From positions 1,984,001-2,048,000 of the forward strand of contig NZ_CP053837.1 in the NCBI RefSeq assembly GCF_013201705.1: a DNA stretch of 64,000 bases, given 5' to 3'. A program made the translations under genes and the position numbers. Under the pieces are notes generated by a model. The model made no database searches. It was not told the origin of the DNA and saw nothing but the letters and a program-made list of their open reading frames with translations. Below are positions 17,812 to 28,058 of this stretch, in pieces; position 1 is the stretch's first letter, and every line of letters begins with the position of its first letter. Source of the stretch: Aliarcobacter faecis. GTDB lineage: Bacteria; Campylobacterota; Campylobacteria; Campylobacterales; Arcobacteraceae.

Positions 17812-18629
17812 TACATATAAAAAGATTTGTAAAACAGGCAATTACAGAAGATAATGGTAGGGGAGATCTATTTTACGATATTGCTCCAGATGGAAATTTT
17901 ACAGCAAAAATTATTTCAAAAAGTGATGGAATACTTGCTGGTGTTATGTATGCTGAAATTCTTGCAAGAACAGAAAAAATAGATGTTGAATTTTTAAAAA
18001 AAGATGGAGATGTTATAAAAGCAGGAGATATTCTAGCAAAACTTGAAGGAAGAGCTTCAAAACTACTTTCAACAGAAAGAACTTTTTTAAATATGCTTCA
18101 ACATGCTAGTGGAATAGCAACAATGGCAAATAAATTTTCAAGCCAAATTGAAGATTTAAATGTGATTTTACTTGATACTAGAAAAACAAGACCTCATTTA
18201 AGAGACTTTGAAAAATATGCTTCAAGAATTGGTGGAGCAATAAATCATAGACTTGGGCTTGATGACTGTTTGATGTTAAAAGATACTCACTTAAGAACAA
18301 TAGATAATTTAAAAGAGTTTGTAAAAAAAGCTAGAAAAAGAATCTCTTGGGTTACAAAAATAGAAATAGAATGTGAAACATTTGAACAAGTAAAAGTTGC
18401 TATGGATGCGGGAGCTGATATTATTATGTGTGATAATATGACACCTTCTCAAATTAAAGAAGTTGTAGAATTTAGAAATAAAAACTATCCATATATTATG
18501 CTTGAAGCTAGTGGAAATGTTAGTTTAAAAACTATTAGAGAGTATGCACTTACAGGTGTTGATGCTGTTAGTAGTGGAAGTATTATACATCAAGCAACTT
18601 GGCTTGATTTTTCTATGAGAGTTGATTAA
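17808..18629 (+). CDS. nadC: nicotinate-nucleotide pyrophosphorylase (carboxylating)
   Basis: Converts quinolinate and PRPP to nicotinate mononucleotide, CO2 and pyrophosphate. The 273-residue protein shows EDNGRGDLFYDIAP, LSTERTFLNMLQHASGIAT, LDTRKTRPHLRDFEKYA and RIGGAINHRLGLDDCLMLKDTHL, the full set of NadC active-site segments, with GADIIMCDNM and LEASGNVS in the barrel. Coupled to nadA by an ATGA overlap, so the two consecutive steps of NAD synthesis are made together. Confidence 0.97.
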   Translation: MIHIKRFVKQAITEDNGRGDLFYDIAPDGNFTAKIISKSDGILAGVMYAEILARTEKIDVEFLKKDGDVIKAGDILAKLEGRASKLLSTERTFLNMLQHASGIATMANKFSSQIEDLNVILLDTRKTRPHLRDFEKYASRIGGAINHRLGLDDCLMLKDTHLRTIDNLKEFVKKARKRISWVTKIEIECETFEQVKVAMDAGADIIMCDNMTPSQIKEVVEFRNKNYPYIMLEASGNVSLKTIREYALTGVDAVSSGSIIHQATWLDFSMRVD

Positions 18630-18631
18630 AT

Positions 18632-19618
18632 TTGAAAAAAGATTTCATCTTAAATAATAAAATAGATATGAGTTTATACTCAAAAGCTTTAGAGTTAATA
18701 GAAAAAAGTAGGTATATTTTAATAATAACTCATGTAAATCCTGATCCAGATTCTATTGGTTCAGCACTAGCTTTATCAAATCTATTTTTTGAAAATAAGA
18801 TTAAACATAAAGTTTTTAATATAAGCAGTGATTTACCACAAAATCTTAATTTTTTAAATAGATTTGAAAAAATAACAGATGTTTTACCACCCTTTTATGA
18901 TTTAGCAATTAGTGTTGATTGTGGAACTTATAAAAGATTAGGTTTTGAAGTACCTAAAGATATACCTCTTATAAACTTTGACCATCATGCTTCAAACGAA
19001 AATTTTGGAGCTATAAATTTAGTTGATCCATATAAAAGTAGTACAGCAGAAATAGTATTTGAATTCTTTAAACATAATGGTCTATATATTACAAAAAATA
19101 GTGCAAGCGCTCTATATACAGGTATTTATGATGATACTTTAGCATTTTCTTTAGGAAGATGTGATGAAGAGACTTTCAAAAAAGTAAATTTTTTAGTAGA
19201 GTGTGGAGCTAGTCCCTCTTTTATAGCAAATAAGCTATTAAGAAGAGATTCTTTGGCAAAATATAGAATAATTCCGAAAGTTTTAGAGAGCCTTGAACTA
19301 TATAAAGAGGGTGAATTAGCTTCTATTATTGCCCTTCCTGAATGGTTTAAAAGTACAGGTGCACATATTAGAGATTGTGAAGATGCCCTAGATATGATTA
19401 TGAGCATGAGTATTGTGAGAATTGCATTTTTTGTAAGATTTATAAATGATACTTGCAGAGTCTCTTTAAGGTCTAAAGATGAAGTTAATGTATCAAAAAT
19501 AGCTTCTATTTTTGGTGGTGGTGGACATTTTAATGCTGCTGGTTGTACAATAGAGACAAAAGATGTATTAGAAGCAAAAAATTTAATATTAAAGGAAATT
19601 CTTGAAATTTACAAATAA
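18632..19618 (+). CDS. DHH family phosphoesterase (NrnA-like)
   Basis: A 328-residue DHH/DHHA1 protein. Motifs are THVNPDPDSIGSALAL (the N-x-D-x-D-x-x-G/S-S motif), SVDCGTYKRLG, the DHH itself in INFDHHASN, and the C-terminal FGGGGHFNAAGCTI. Members called NrnA degrade 2-5 nt RNA (nanoRNA) and dephosphorylate pAp; some cleave cyclic dinucleotide products. The start is a TTG only two bases after nadC. The last codons overlap the start of the M23 gene by 17 bp. Precise substrate is inferred from family. Confidence 0.9.
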   Translation: MKKDFILNNKIDMSLYSKALELIEKSRYILIITHVNPDPDSIGSALALSNLFFENKIKHKVFNISSDLPQNLNFLNRFEKITDVLPPFYDLAISVDCGTYKRLGFEVPKDIPLINFDHHASNENFGAINLVDPYKSSTAEIVFEFFKHNGLYITKNSASALYTGIYDDTLAFSLGRCDEETFKKVNFLVECGASPSFIANKLLRRDSLAKYRIIPKVLESLELYKEGELASIIALPEWFKSTGAHIRDCEDALDMIMSMSIVRIAFFVRFINDTCRVSLRSKDEVNVSKIASIFGGGGHFNAAGCTIETKDVLEAKNLILKEILEIYK

Positions 19619-21038
19619 AATTAATTTAAATAGATTTAGTCTAAATCAGTTGGCAATTTATGCCTCTTTATTAATAGTTTTAATAGTAGTAGGTTTTATA
19701 TTTTTATCTCCAACTTTTGAAAGAAATACACCAGTTGTAAAATTTGAAAATGAGATAGAAGGAAAAGAGATCTATTGGAACTTCAAAACTCCAATAAAAG
19801 TATTAATTGCAGAGAAAAGTGGAATTCAATCATTCAAAGCAGTTTTTAATGATGGAACTACAAATTTAGAGCTTGAAAGTAAAATAGAACCTGAAGATTT
19901 AGAAAAAGGTATTTATAGTGTTGAATTAAAAGCTCCTAAAATAGCTGAGCAGATAAAATCAACAATTGGAACAATAAGTATTGAAGTTTATGATAATAGT
20001 AAATGGAACTTTTTTAGAGGAAATAAAACTTTAAAAACTACAAATTTAATTGTTGATAAAAGAAGCCCTATTATAAATGTAGTTTCAAATTCATATATGA
20101 TAAAACAAGGTGGAAGTGGAGTTTTAATTGTAGAAATCAATGATGAGAACCTAAAAGATTATTATGTATCTTTTAATGATCAAGAAATTTTTGAAATGTT
20201 TCCATTCCATAAAAAGAACTTCTTTATCTCAATTATCACTTGGCCTATTGATATAAATGAGTTTAAAGGTGTAAATATCATTGCAAAAGATAGTGCAGGA
20301 AATAAATCAAGTATGAGAGTTCCTTTTTATATCCAAAGCTTTAAAGTAAAAATTGACAACTTAAAAATTAGTGATGAGTTCGTAAATAGTGTTAGTAAAA
20401 ATGTTTTGGAATTAAGTAATGAAACTGTTCCTGATTCAATTGTTGAAGCCTTCGTAAAAGCAAATAGAGATTTAAGAGCAAAAAACCTTAAAACAATGCG
20501 AGATGTTACTAGAAAAAACTTTGTAAACTCTAGTGAAATTCCTTTTGAGTTAAAAACTTTTGTAAGAATGACAAATGCTGCAACTTTTGCAATGTTTGGA
20601 GAGAGACGACACTATTTTTATAATGAAGAGAAAATTGATGAAGCTTGGCACTTAGGAATGGATTGGGCAAGTACAAAACAAGCAAATGTATATACAACAA
20701 ATGCAGGAAAAGTTATATTTAAAGATTATTTAGGAATTTACGGTAATAGTATAATAATTGATCACGGTTTTGGAGTAGCTTCACTTTATGCTCATACAAG
20801 TACACAAAATGTTGAAGTTGGAGATTTTGTAAATGCTGGAACACATATAGCAAACACAGGATCAACTGGTGCAGTATTTGGAGATCACTTACATTTTGGA
20901 ATATTAATTCAAGGAATTGAAGCAAATCCAAATGAATGGTTAGATTATAATTGGATAAAACTAAATCTTACAAATACAATAAATAGTGCAATAAAAATTA
21001 TAGATGGAAATAAAAATGAAACAAAGAACACTAAATAA
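19602..21038 (+). CDS. M23 family metallopeptidase, membrane-anchored
   Basis: A 478-residue peptidoglycan endopeptidase candidate. One N-terminal membrane anchor spans residues about 18-37, followed by about 300 residues of periplasmic beta-rich sequence and a C-terminal LytM/M23 domain. Zinc ligands are seen as His350 and Asp354 (HLGMD) and the HLH pair His429/His431 (GDHLHFG); YAHTS supplies a further active-site His. All catalytic residues are present, so it should be active. It begins at a TTG behind AAAGGA. In helix-shaped Campylobacterota M23 enzymes trim peptide cross-links and set cell shape. The next gene, lpxC, overlaps its end. Confidence 0.92.
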   Translation: MKFTNKINLNRFSLNQLAIYASLLIVLIVVGFIFLSPTFERNTPVVKFENEIEGKEIYWNFKTPIKVLIAEKSGIQSFKAVFNDGTTNLELESKIEPEDLEKGIYSVELKAPKIAEQIKSTIGTISIEVYDNSKWNFFRGNKTLKTTNLIVDKRSPIINVVSNSYMIKQGGSGVLIVEINDENLKDYYVSFNDQEIFEMFPFHKKNFFISIITWPIDINEFKGVNIIAKDSAGNKSSMRVPFYIQSFKVKIDNLKISDEFVNSVSKNVLELSNETVPDSIVEAFVKANRDLRAKNLKTMRDVTRKNFVNSSEIPFELKTFVRMTNAATFAMFGERRHYFYNEEKIDEAWHLGMDWASTKQANVYTTNAGKVIFKDYLGIYGNSIIIDHGFGVASLYAHTSTQNVEVGDFVNAGTHIANTGSTGAVFGDHLHFGILIQGIEANPNEWLDYNWIKLNLTNTINSAIKIIDGNKNETKNTK

Positions 21039-21930
21039 GAGCGTTGAAATTATAGGAGTTGGACTTCATAAAGGAGTTCCTGTAAAAATGAGATTAGAAC
21101 CACTTCCAGAAAATAGTGGAATCATTATTTATAGAAGTGATGCAGCTGTTACAATTCCTTTAAAAAAAGAGTTTGTTGTTGATACAAAAATGGCAACAGT
21201 TTTAGGAAAAGATGGAGTTATAGTTTCAACTATTGAACATCTATTAAGTGCAATTTATGCTTATGGAATTGATAATTTAAGAATTGTTTTAGACAATGAT
21301 GAGATACCAATACTTGATGGAAGCGCTTCTGGATATTGTATGCTAATTGAAGAAGCAGGTATTAAAGAGCAAGAAGAGAGTAAAAAGGTAATAAAAATAA
21401 AAAAAGAGGTTGTAATAACAACAGAAGATGGTAAAAAAGTTGCTCTTAAACCTTCAAATAGAATTATTTATGATTTTGAAATCAAGTTTAATCATCCTGC
21501 AATTGGAAGCCAAAAATATCATTTTGATTATTCAATTGAAGAGTATAAAGAGAGTATTGCAAAAGCTAGAACATTTGGTTTTTTACATGAAGTTCAATAC
21601 CTAAGAAGTATTGGTCTTGCTCTTGGTGGAAGTATGGAAAATGCAATAGTTTTAGATGAAACAAAAATTTTAAACCCAGAAGGGCTTAGATATGATGATG
21701 AATTTGTTAGACATAAAATCCTTGATGCAATTGGAGATATGGCACTTTTAGAATATACTATGATTGGTGAATATGATGCCATTGCAGGAAGTCATCATCT
21801 AAATCATCTTTTAACAAAAAAACTTTATGAAGATAAAGAGAATTATGAGATTATTGATTTAGAAGAGGCTAAACATGAGGCTGAAATGTTTGAATTTGCT
21901 TTTGCGAAACAACTAAATTCAGAGCAATAA
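21016..21930 (+). CDS. lpxC: UDP-3-O-acyl-N-acetylglucosamine deacetylase
   Basis: The committed, zinc-dependent step of lipid A synthesis. The frame opens at an ATG at 21004, but the ATG at 21016 gives [20 protein letters not shown], which matches the usual LpxC start, so a 304-residue product is preferred. Zinc and catalytic residues are in [20 protein letters not shown] and the terminal GSHHLNHLL. It overlaps the M23 gene by 23 bp. Confidence 0.96.
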   Translation: MKQRTLNKSVEIIGVGLHKGVPVKMRLEPLPENSGIIIYRSDAAVTIPLKKEFVVDTKMATVLGKDGVIVSTIEHLLSAIYAYGIDNLRIVLDNDEIPILDGSASGYCMLIEEAGIKEQEESKKVIKIKKEVVITTEDGKKVALKPSNRIIYDFEIKFNHPAIGSQKYHFDYSIEEYKESIAKARTFGFLHEVQYLRSIGLALGGSMENAIVLDETKILNPEGLRYDDEFVRHKILDAIGDMALLEYTMIGEYDAIAGSHHLNHLLTKKLYEDKENYEIIDLEEAKHEAEMFEFAFAKQLNSEQ

Positions 21931-21933
21931 ATA

Positions 21934-22386
21934 GTGATAGAAGTTTTAGTAATTACAATTTCAAATCCTCTTTTAATTGGAATTTACAAAAATAAAAAAC
22001 TTTTAAAAGAGATTCAATTAGAAGGACTTACATCTGATAAGTTACCACTTCTTTTTGAAAATTTATTAAAAGAGTTTGAGATAAAAACTATTATTTATGT
22101 AAATACTCCAGGATCTTTTATGTCTATAAAAATTGCATATATTTTTTTAAAAACTCTTACTCAAATAAAAAATATAGAGTTTTTAGCTATAGATGGCTTC
22201 ACTTTTAATCAAAATTCACCAATAAAAGCTTTAGGAAAAAAATACTTTATAAATGAAAATGGAATTATTAAAGTAGATTTTTTGCCAAATCTTTGTAAAA
22301 TCCAAGATTTTGAATTACCACAAAGTATAGAAAAACTAAATTTTTCAAAAGATACTTTACCAATATATAATTTACCAGCAGTATAA
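21934..22386 (+). CDS. TsaB-like protein, short and divergent
   Basis: A 150-residue protein starting at GTG. NTPGSFMSIKIAYIFLKTL lines up with the GPGSFTGLRIG...AKGLA signature of TsaB (YeaZ), the partner of TsaD in making threonylcarbamoyladenosine on tRNAs that read ANN codons. It is much shorter than the usual TsaB of about 220 residues and covers only the first lobe. The N-terminal nucleotide-binding start (D-T-S in TsaB) is replaced by TISNPLLIG. It may be a minimal TsaB that only supports the TsaD dimer. The place between lpxC and thrB is shared with Campylobacter, where the same spot holds an uncharacterised gene (from memory). Confidence 0.6.
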   Translation: MIEVLVITISNPLLIGIYKNKKLLKEIQLEGLTSDKLPLLFENLLKEFEIKTIIYVNTPGSFMSIKIAYIFLKTLTQIKNIEFLAIDGFTFNQNSPIKALGKKYFINENGIIKVDFLPNLCKIQDFELPQSIEKLNFSKDTLPIYNLPAV

Positions 22387-22398
22387 AAAGGAGAATAT

Positions 22399-23280
22399 TT
22401 GAGAGTAAGCGTTCCAGCTACAAGTGCCAATTTAGGTCCTGGATTTGATTGTTTAGGTTTAGCAGTAGCACTAAAAAATCAAGTAATAATAAGACCATCT
22501 AAATTTCATAGTGTATCATTAAAAGGAGAAGGTTCAAATAATCCTGCTTTAAAAGATAATAATATGTTTATCTCTATTTTTAATGATTTTTATCATAATT
22601 TATCAAATAAAAAACGATTTTTTAGATTTGAGTTTTTTAATGAAATTCCTCTTTCAAGAGGATTAGGAAGTTCATCAGCAGTTATTGTCTCAGCAATTGC
22701 TAGTGCTTATGCTATTGAAGGAATAGAGCTAGAAAGAGATAAACTTTTAAATTTAGCTCTTGCTTACGAAAGCCATCCAGATAATATTACACCTGCTGTA
22801 ATGGGTGGTTTTAATGCAGCAACTGTTCAAGACAATGAAGTAAAATATATAAATAAACCTATGCCAAAAAGCTTAAAAGCAGTAATTGTTGTACCAAATA
22901 GAGCGATTTCGACTGCTCTTTCAAGAAAAACTTTGCCATTTAAATACTCAAAAGAGGATACAGTTTTCAATATTTCGCACTCCTCACTTTTAACAGCAGC
23001 ATTTATGAGTGAAAATTGGGAAATGCTAAAATATGCTTCACAAGATATGGTTCATCAAAAATATAGAATGAAACATATGCCAGAACTTTTTGATGTACAA
23101 AAAACTGCTTTAAAAAGTGGTGCTTTAATGAGTACACTATCAGGTTCAGGTTCAACACTATTTTCAATAGCTTATAATCAAGATAGTAATAAAATTGAAC
23201 AAGCTTTAAAAAATAAATTTCCTCACTTTAAAGTATTTACAATAGATTTTGATAATCAAGGTGTAAAAATTGAACTTTGA
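22399..23280 (+). CDS. thrB: homoserine kinase
   Basis: A GHMP-family kinase that phosphorylates homoserine in threonine synthesis. The 293 residues start at TTG, 5 nt after a strong [26 protein letters not shown] opens the protein, [18 protein letters not shown] is the ATP-binding GHMP motif, and [12 protein letters not shown] is the third conserved segment. In this group it is placed with translation genes instead of with thrA/thrC. Confidence 0.95.
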   Translation: MRVSVPATSANLGPGFDCLGLAVALKNQVIIRPSKFHSVSLKGEGSNNPALKDNNMFISIFNDFYHNLSNKKRFFRFEFFNEIPLSRGLGSSSAVIVSAIASAYAIEGIELERDKLLNLALAYESHPDNITPAVMGGFNAATVQDNEVKYINKPMPKSLKAVIVVPNRAISTALSRKTLPFKYSKEDTVFNISHSSLLTAAFMSENWEMLKYASQDMVHQKYRMKHMPELFDVQKTALKSGALMSTLSGSGSTLFSIAYNQDSNKIEQALKNKFPHFKVFTIDFDNQGVKIEL

Positions 23281-23310
23281 TAAAATCTTTGTGATTAAGA
23301 AAAATTTAGG

Positions 23311-23316
23311 TATAAT
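23311..23316 (+). promoter_or_regulatory. -10-like TATAAT in the thrB-ylxR gap
   Basis: A perfect TATAAT lies 2 nt before the only plausible ylxR start (TTG at 23319). A transcript initiated from it would begin a few bases after that TTG, so it would serve infB rather than ylxR. It may be an internal promoter for the infB-rbfA-rimP group, or chance. Confidence 0.4.
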
Positions 23317-23318
23317 GT

Positions 23319-23609
23319 TTGCCTAGTTTAAAAATAATCCTAAGAACTTGTATTTTTTGTAGAGGGAAATATGAACAAAAAGTACTACTTAGATTAAAAT
23401 GTTTCGATAAACAATTATCAATTTATGATAATTTTGGGAGAAGCTTTTATATTTGTAACTCATGTCTTTCCACACTAAACGAGAATACAAATGAAAAAAC
23501 TTATAAAAAATATGAAAAAGCACTCTGTAAAGAGTGTAAAAATAGCGATAAATACGTTATACAACTTAAGGAGATTCTAACAGATGTCAGATACAGTAAG
23601 AGTTTATGA
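23319..23609 (+). CDS. YlxR/DUF448-like protein
   Basis: A 96-residue basic, cysteine-containing protein. The motif RTCIFCRGKYEQKVLLRLKCF...YDNFGRSFYICNSCLS resembles the YlxR family (RxC, then GRG-x-Y-V-C), here with extra cysteine pairs CNSC and CKEC that may bind a metal. YlxR family members sit between nusA and infB in many bacteria and bind RNA or RNase P. The start is uncertain: no ATG or GTG precedes the domain, and the TTG at 23319 is the only common start codon between the thrB stop and RTC. It overlaps infB by 26 bp. Confidence 0.8.
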   Translation: MPSLKIILRTCIFCRGKYEQKVLLRLKCFDKQLSIYDNFGRSFYICNSCLSTLNENTNEKTYKKYEKALCKECKNSDKYVIQLKEILTDVRYSKSL

Positions 23610-26229
23610 AATTGCAGAAGAAGCAGGTGCTAGTAGCCAAGATGTAATTACAAAGGCGAAGGATTTAGGAATAGATTTAAAATCAGCACAAACAGCAGTT
23701 TCATATGAAGATGCAGAAGAGATTACAAACTATATTCTTACAGGAAAAAGTAAAAGGATAAAAGAACCTACTACTGCAAAACCAAAAAAAGTGGTAAAAC
23801 CACAAGAAATTGAAAAAGAGATAGAAAAACCAGTTGAAAAAGAGGAAATTCCTACTATTGAAGCAAAAAAACCTGAAGTTAAAAAAGTTGTAATTTCAAA
23901 ACCTATACAAAAATCTCCTGTTTCAAATATTGAAGAGACTAAACCTGAAATAAAAGAGGATAATAGTAATAAAATTATTCCTAAAAGAAAAGGTTTAGTT
24001 ATCATTAAAAAGAAGACTCCAAAAGAAGAGAGTGTTACAACAAATAGTTTTGATAATCAACAAGATAAAAAACCTACAAAATCTTTAAGCGATATTTTTG
24101 GTCCAGATGATTCAATAAAAGAGCAAGTAAAATCAAAACCTGCAAGTGAAATTTTTGCCCAAAAAGTAAAAAAAGAGAAAAAGAAAACTCCTATCAAAGC
24201 ACAAGAACATGGTAAAAAACTTGAAGTACTAAAAAGAGATGATGAATTTAGGAGTAGTGATGATTCATTATTAGGAGAAGAGATAGTTCTTCTTGATATG
24301 GATTTACAAGATAACTTTAAAATCTTTGATGAACCAAAACCAATAAATACTGCAAATCATTCAAGAAGCTCAAAACCAGCAGCATTTGGTAATGTACCAA
24401 TTGGTCTTCAAAGAGGAAAAAGAAAGAAAAGAGTTGTAAGAGCTCAAGAAAAAGCAGAAATAAACTCTGTTACTATTCCTGAGGATATTAGAGTTTATGA
24501 ATTTGCAGAAGCTTGTGGAAAATCTCCAGCTGAAGTTATAAAAGTTCTATTTAGTTTAGGAATGATGGTTACAAAAAATGACTTCTTAAAACAAGACGAA
24601 TTAGAAATATTAGGTGAAGAGTTTGGAATTGAAGTAACTGTAAAAGATGCTTTAGAAGATGTAAACTATGTTGAGTCTTATGAAGGAGAAGAGGTTGATA
24701 GTAGCACATTTGTAACAAGACCTCCTGTTGTTACAATTATGGGACATGTTGATCATGGTAAAACTTCACTTCTTGATAAAATTAGAAGTTCAAAAGTAGC
24801 TTCAGGTGAAGCTGGTGGAATTACACAACATATCTCTTCATATACAGTTACAAAAAATGGTCAAAAAATAACTTTTGTAGATACTCCAGGACATGAAGCA
24901 TTTTCTGCCATGAGAACAAGAGGTGCAAATGTTACAGATATTATTATAATCGTTGTTGCTGCTGATGATGGAGTAAAAGCTCAAACAGAAGAGGTAATCT
25001 CTCATGCTAAAGCAAGTGGTTGTCCAATTATTGTAGCTATGAATAAAATGGATAAAGAGAGTGCAAATCCTGATATGGTAAAAGCTCAAATGGCTGAAAA
25101 AAATCTAACACCTGTTGATTGGGGTGGAGATATTGAATTTATTGGGGTTTCAGCTAGAACTGGTGATGGAGTTGAAGATTTACTTGAAAATATTCTAATC
25201 CAAGCTGAACTTTTAGAGTTAAAAGCTGACCCAACTGCAAAAGCAAAAGCTACTGTTATAGAGGCTAGTCTAGAAAAAGGGAGAGGTCCTGTTGCAAATG
25301 TAATAGTTCAAAATGGAACTTTAAAAGTTGGAGACAATATTGTTTGTGATACAACTTTTGGAAGAGTAAAAGCTATTACAAATGATATGGGTCAAATTGT
25401 AAAAGAGCTAGGGCTTAGTGAAACAGGAACTGTTTTAGGATTAAATGATGTCCCTAGTACTGGTTCAAGTCTTATCTCAATGGATAGTGAAAAAGAGGTT
25501 CGTGAAATTGCAAATACTAGAGCTGAACACGCACGTGCAAAAGAACTATCAAAATCTACAAAAGTATCTTTAGAAGAGATGAGTGGATTAATTGCTGAAG
25601 GGAAAATGAAACAATTACCAGTTATTATAAAAGCTGATGTAGGTGGTTCATTAGAAGCTATTAAAGGTTCATTAGAAAAAATTGCAAATGATGAAGTAAA
25701 AGTAAAAGTTATTCATGCTGCAGTTGGTGGAATTACTGAATCTGATATTGTATTAGCAAGTGCAAGTAGTGGTTGTATTATTTTAGGATTCAATGTAAGA
25801 CCAACAGGAACTGTAAAAGCAAAAGCAAAAGCTGATGGTGTTGAAATTAATACTTACTCTATTATTTATGATTTACTTGATGATGTAAGAGATGCTCTTT
25901 CAGGAATGATGAGTGCTGTTATTAGAGAAGAGAATACTGGTCAAGCAGAAGTTAGAGATACATTTGTTGTTCCAAAAGTTGGAACAGTTGCAGGATGCCT
26001 AGTAACAGATGGAAAAGTTATTCGTGGTGGTCATGCAAGAATTATTAGAGATGGGGTTGTAACATATACAGGAAAAATATCATCATTAAAACGATTTAAA
26101 GATGATGTTAAAGAGGTTGCAAATGGTTATGAGTGTGGAATTATTTTTGAAAAATTCAATGATATAAAAGTTGGAGATTTTATTGAAACATTTATTCAAA
26201 TTGAAGAGAAAGTAACTATTAATAACTAA
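23584..26229 (+). CDS. infB: translation initiation factor IF-2
   Basis: A GTPase that brings fMet-tRNA to the 30S subunit. The 881 residues consist of an N-terminal IF2_N-type domain, a long lysine- and glutamate-rich linker (about residues 60-290), a second IF2_N domain ([32 protein letters not shown]), then the G domain with G1 GHVDHGKT at 387-394, DTPGHEAF and NKMDK, and the C-terminal domains that bind fMet-tRNA. The start overlaps ylxR by 26 bp and has AAGGAG upstream within ylxR. A TAATG overlap couples it to rbfA. Confidence 0.98.
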   Translation: MSDTVRVYEIAEEAGASSQDVITKAKDLGIDLKSAQTAVSYEDAEEITNYILTGKSKRIKEPTTAKPKKVVKPQEIEKEIEKPVEKEEIPTIEAKKPEVKKVVISKPIQKSPVSNIEETKPEIKEDNSNKIIPKRKGLVIIKKKTPKEESVTTNSFDNQQDKKPTKSLSDIFGPDDSIKEQVKSKPASEIFAQKVKKEKKKTPIKAQEHGKKLEVLKRDDEFRSSDDSLLGEEIVLLDMDLQDNFKIFDEPKPINTANHSRSSKPAAFGNVPIGLQRGKRKKRVVRAQEKAEINSVTIPEDIRVYEFAEACGKSPAEVIKVLFSLGMMVTKNDFLKQDELEILGEEFGIEVTVKDALEDVNYVESYEGEEVDSSTFVTRPPVVTIMGHVDHGKTSLLDKIRSSKVASGEAGGITQHISSYTVTKNGQKITFVDTPGHEAFSAMRTRGANVTDIIIIVVAADDGVKAQTEEVISHAKASGCPIIVAMNKMDKESANPDMVKAQMAEKNLTPVDWGGDIEFIGVSARTGDGVEDLLENILIQAELLELKADPTAKAKATVIEASLEKGRGPVANVIVQNGTLKVGDNIVCDTTFGRVKAITNDMGQIVKELGLSETGTVLGLNDVPSTGSSLISMDSEKEVREIANTRAEHARAKELSKSTKVSLEEMSGLIAEGKMKQLPVIIKADVGGSLEAIKGSLEKIANDEVKVKVIHAAVGGITESDIVLASASSGCIILGFNVRPTGTVKAKAKADGVEINTYSIIYDLLDDVRDALSGMMSAVIREENTGQAEVRDTFVVPKVGTVAGCLVTDGKVIRGGHARIIRDGVVTYTGKISSLKRFKDDVKEVANGYECGIIFEKFNDIKVGDFIETFIQIEEKVTINN

Positions 26230-26594
26230 TGAAAAGTATAAACCTACAAAGAACTGAATCTTTATTGATGGAGCTGATTCCAATGGCTCTATCAACTCTT
26301 GCTGATACTAGAATCAACTCTTTACCAATTACAGGTGTAAACTGTAAAAATGGGAAATATGATGCTATTGTTTACTTTGATGGAAGTGATTATAATAAAG
26401 AAGAAGTTAAAAGCATAATAGCAACACTAAATAAAGCAAATGGAAGAATAAAAAGTGATGTTCTAGCAAGTACAGGTTGGTATAAATGCCCAAACTTTAA
26501 GTTTGAACTTGATACTTCACTAGATAAATCTAAACATATAGAAGATCTATTTGCAAAAATCAAAAAAGATAAAATGAAAAGTGATAAAGAATGA
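26229..26594 (+). CDS. rbfA: ribosome-binding factor A
   Basis: A 30S maturation factor with a KH-like fold, active on the 5' end of 16S rRNA. The 121-residue protein begins [52 protein letters not shown], the typical RbfA pattern of an R-x-x-x-L-x-x-x-I/L helix followed by beta strands. It shares a base with the infB stop and overlaps rimP by 4 bp. Confidence 0.9.
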   Translation: MKSINLQRTESLLMELIPMALSTLADTRINSLPITGVNCKNGKYDAIVYFDGSDYNKEEVKSIIATLNKANGRIKSDVLASTGWYKCPNFKFELDTSLDKSKHIEDLFAKIKKDKMKSDKE

Positions 26595-27019
26595 ATTTAG
26601 AAGAACAAATTAAACTAATAGTTGAAAATAGTGGTCTTAAACTTTATGATATTATTACAACAAAAGAGCATGATAGAAATATTTTTAGAGTTGTTGTAAC
26701 ATCAAAAGATGGGGTAAATTTAGATAAGTGTGCAGAAATTTCAAGACTTATATCTCCACTATTAGATATTGATGAACCTATGAATGGAGTTTATAATCTT
26801 GAAGTAAGTTCTCCTGGAATAGAAAGAAAATTAAAGAAAAAAGAGCATTTTATTGCTAGTATTGGAGAACTTATAAAAGTTAAAAATTTTGCAACAAAAT
26901 CCTTTAAAGGTGAACTTTTAGATGCAGATAATGAAAAAATCACTATAAAGACAGAGATTGGTCAAGAAGAGATTACTTATGATGATATTTTAAGTGCTGC
27001 AACATATTTTGAGTGGTAA
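26591..27019 (+). CDS. rimP: ribosome maturation factor RimP
   Basis: A 142-residue 30S assembly factor. [64 protein letters not shown] is diagnostic, with the SSPG-x-x-R/K-x-L segment ending the N-terminal domain. The Sm-like C-terminal domain follows. Starts four bases inside rbfA. Confidence 0.95.
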   Translation: MNLEEQIKLIVENSGLKLYDIITTKEHDRNIFRVVVTSKDGVNLDKCAEISRLISPLLDIDEPMNGVYNLEVSSPGIERKLKKKEHFIASIGELIKVKNFATKSFKGELLDADNEKITIKTEIGQEEITYDDILSAATYFEW

Positions 27020-27032
27020 AGAGTAACTTTTT

Positions 27033-28046
27033 ATGAAAATTGATGATAATTTCTATATGAAATTAGCCATTGATGAGGCTTGGAAATATCAACTTTTAAC
27101 TTATCCAAATCCTGCTGTTGGATGTGTAATTGTGAAAAATGGAAAACTTCTAGCAATAGAAGCCCATAAAGAAGCAGGAACTCCACATGCTGAAATAAAC
27201 GCTCTTAAAACAGCTTTTTTAACTCAAGATTCAAACTCTCTTTTAAAAGTAAAAAATAGTAGTCATGAAATTCATGAATATTTAACTAAACATCATAATA
27301 ACTTTTTTAACGATTGTGATATTTATACAACTTTAGAACCTTGTAATCATGAAGGAAAAACTCCATCTTGTGCAAAACTTTTATCAGTTCTAAAACCTAA
27401 AAGAGTCATTATTGGTTCATTTGATACAAATAAAATTGCAAGTGGTGGAATAAAAACTCTACAAGCTAGTAATATAAATGTTGTTACAAAAGTTTTAGAA
27501 AAAGAGTGTGAGAATCTTCTACTTCCATTTAACTCTTGGCAAAGTAAAACGTGTATATTTTTTAAAATGGCACAAACCATAAATGGGGCGATAGATGGTA
27601 AAATAAGTAGTCAAAGAGCAAAACTTTATGTACATACACTAAGAGATAAGATAGATTTACTTATTATTGGTGGAAACAGTGTAAGAGTAGATAAACCAAT
27701 ACTTAATACTAGATATGTAAAAGGGAAAGAACCAGATATTTTTATATATAGTAGAAGTAAGGTTTTCTCACCAAATATACCACTATTTTCTGTTCCAAAT
27801 AGAAAAGTTATTATAAGTGATGATCTCTTTAAAATCTTAAACTATAAATTTGTAATGGTTGAAGGAGTTTATAATCTTCTTAATATCTTGAAAGATAAAA
27901 TTGATTTTTTTATATTAATAATATCTCCAAAAATTAGAACTGGAATAAATGCTTTAAATAGTTTAGATATTGATTTTGAGATACTTCACGAAAACTATTT
28001 AGGAGATGAAAAAATAGTTTTTTTAAAAAGAAAAATAGCTAAATAA
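27033..28046 (+). CDS. ribD: riboflavin deaminase/reductase RibD
   Basis: Bifunctional pyrimidine deaminase (N-terminal) and reductase (C-terminal) of riboflavin synthesis. The deaminase zinc site is HAEINAL and LEPCNHEGKTPSCA, with PNPAVGCVIVKNG before it. A loop of about 30 residues separates the two zinc segments (residues about 60-90), longer than in many RibD proteins. The reductase domain is shorter than usual but has MAQTINGAIDGKISS and LLIIGGNSVRVDKP. Twelfth and last gene of the plus-strand run and convergent with the GspL-like gene. Confidence 0.93.
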   Translation: MKIDDNFYMKLAIDEAWKYQLLTYPNPAVGCVIVKNGKLLAIEAHKEAGTPHAEINALKTAFLTQDSNSLLKVKNSSHEIHEYLTKHHNNFFNDCDIYTTLEPCNHEGKTPSCAKLLSVLKPKRVIIGSFDTNKIASGGIKTLQASNINVVTKVLEKECENLLLPFNSWQSKTCIFFKMAQTINGAIDGKISSQRAKLYVHTLRDKIDLLIIGGNSVRVDKPILNTRYVKGKEPDIFIYSRSKVFSPNIPLFSVPNRKVIISDDLFKILNYKFVMVEGVYNLLNILKDKIDFFILIISPKIRTGINALNSLDIDFEILHENYLGDEKIVFLKRKIAK

Positions 28047-28058
28047 ACTATTTTTCTT
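28028..28058. terminator. bidirectional terminator, ribD / GspL-like gene
   Basis: A perfect 11-bp stem AAGAAAAATAG / CTATTTTTCTT with a 9-nt loop that includes both stop codons of the convergent genes. It is followed on the plus strand by GTTTTTCTTGG. Confidence 0.65.

Noticed and set aside
24838-25089. 83-aa minus-strand frame in infB
   Set aside because: Antisense to the infB GTPase domain; composition is what the reverse of conserved codons gives.
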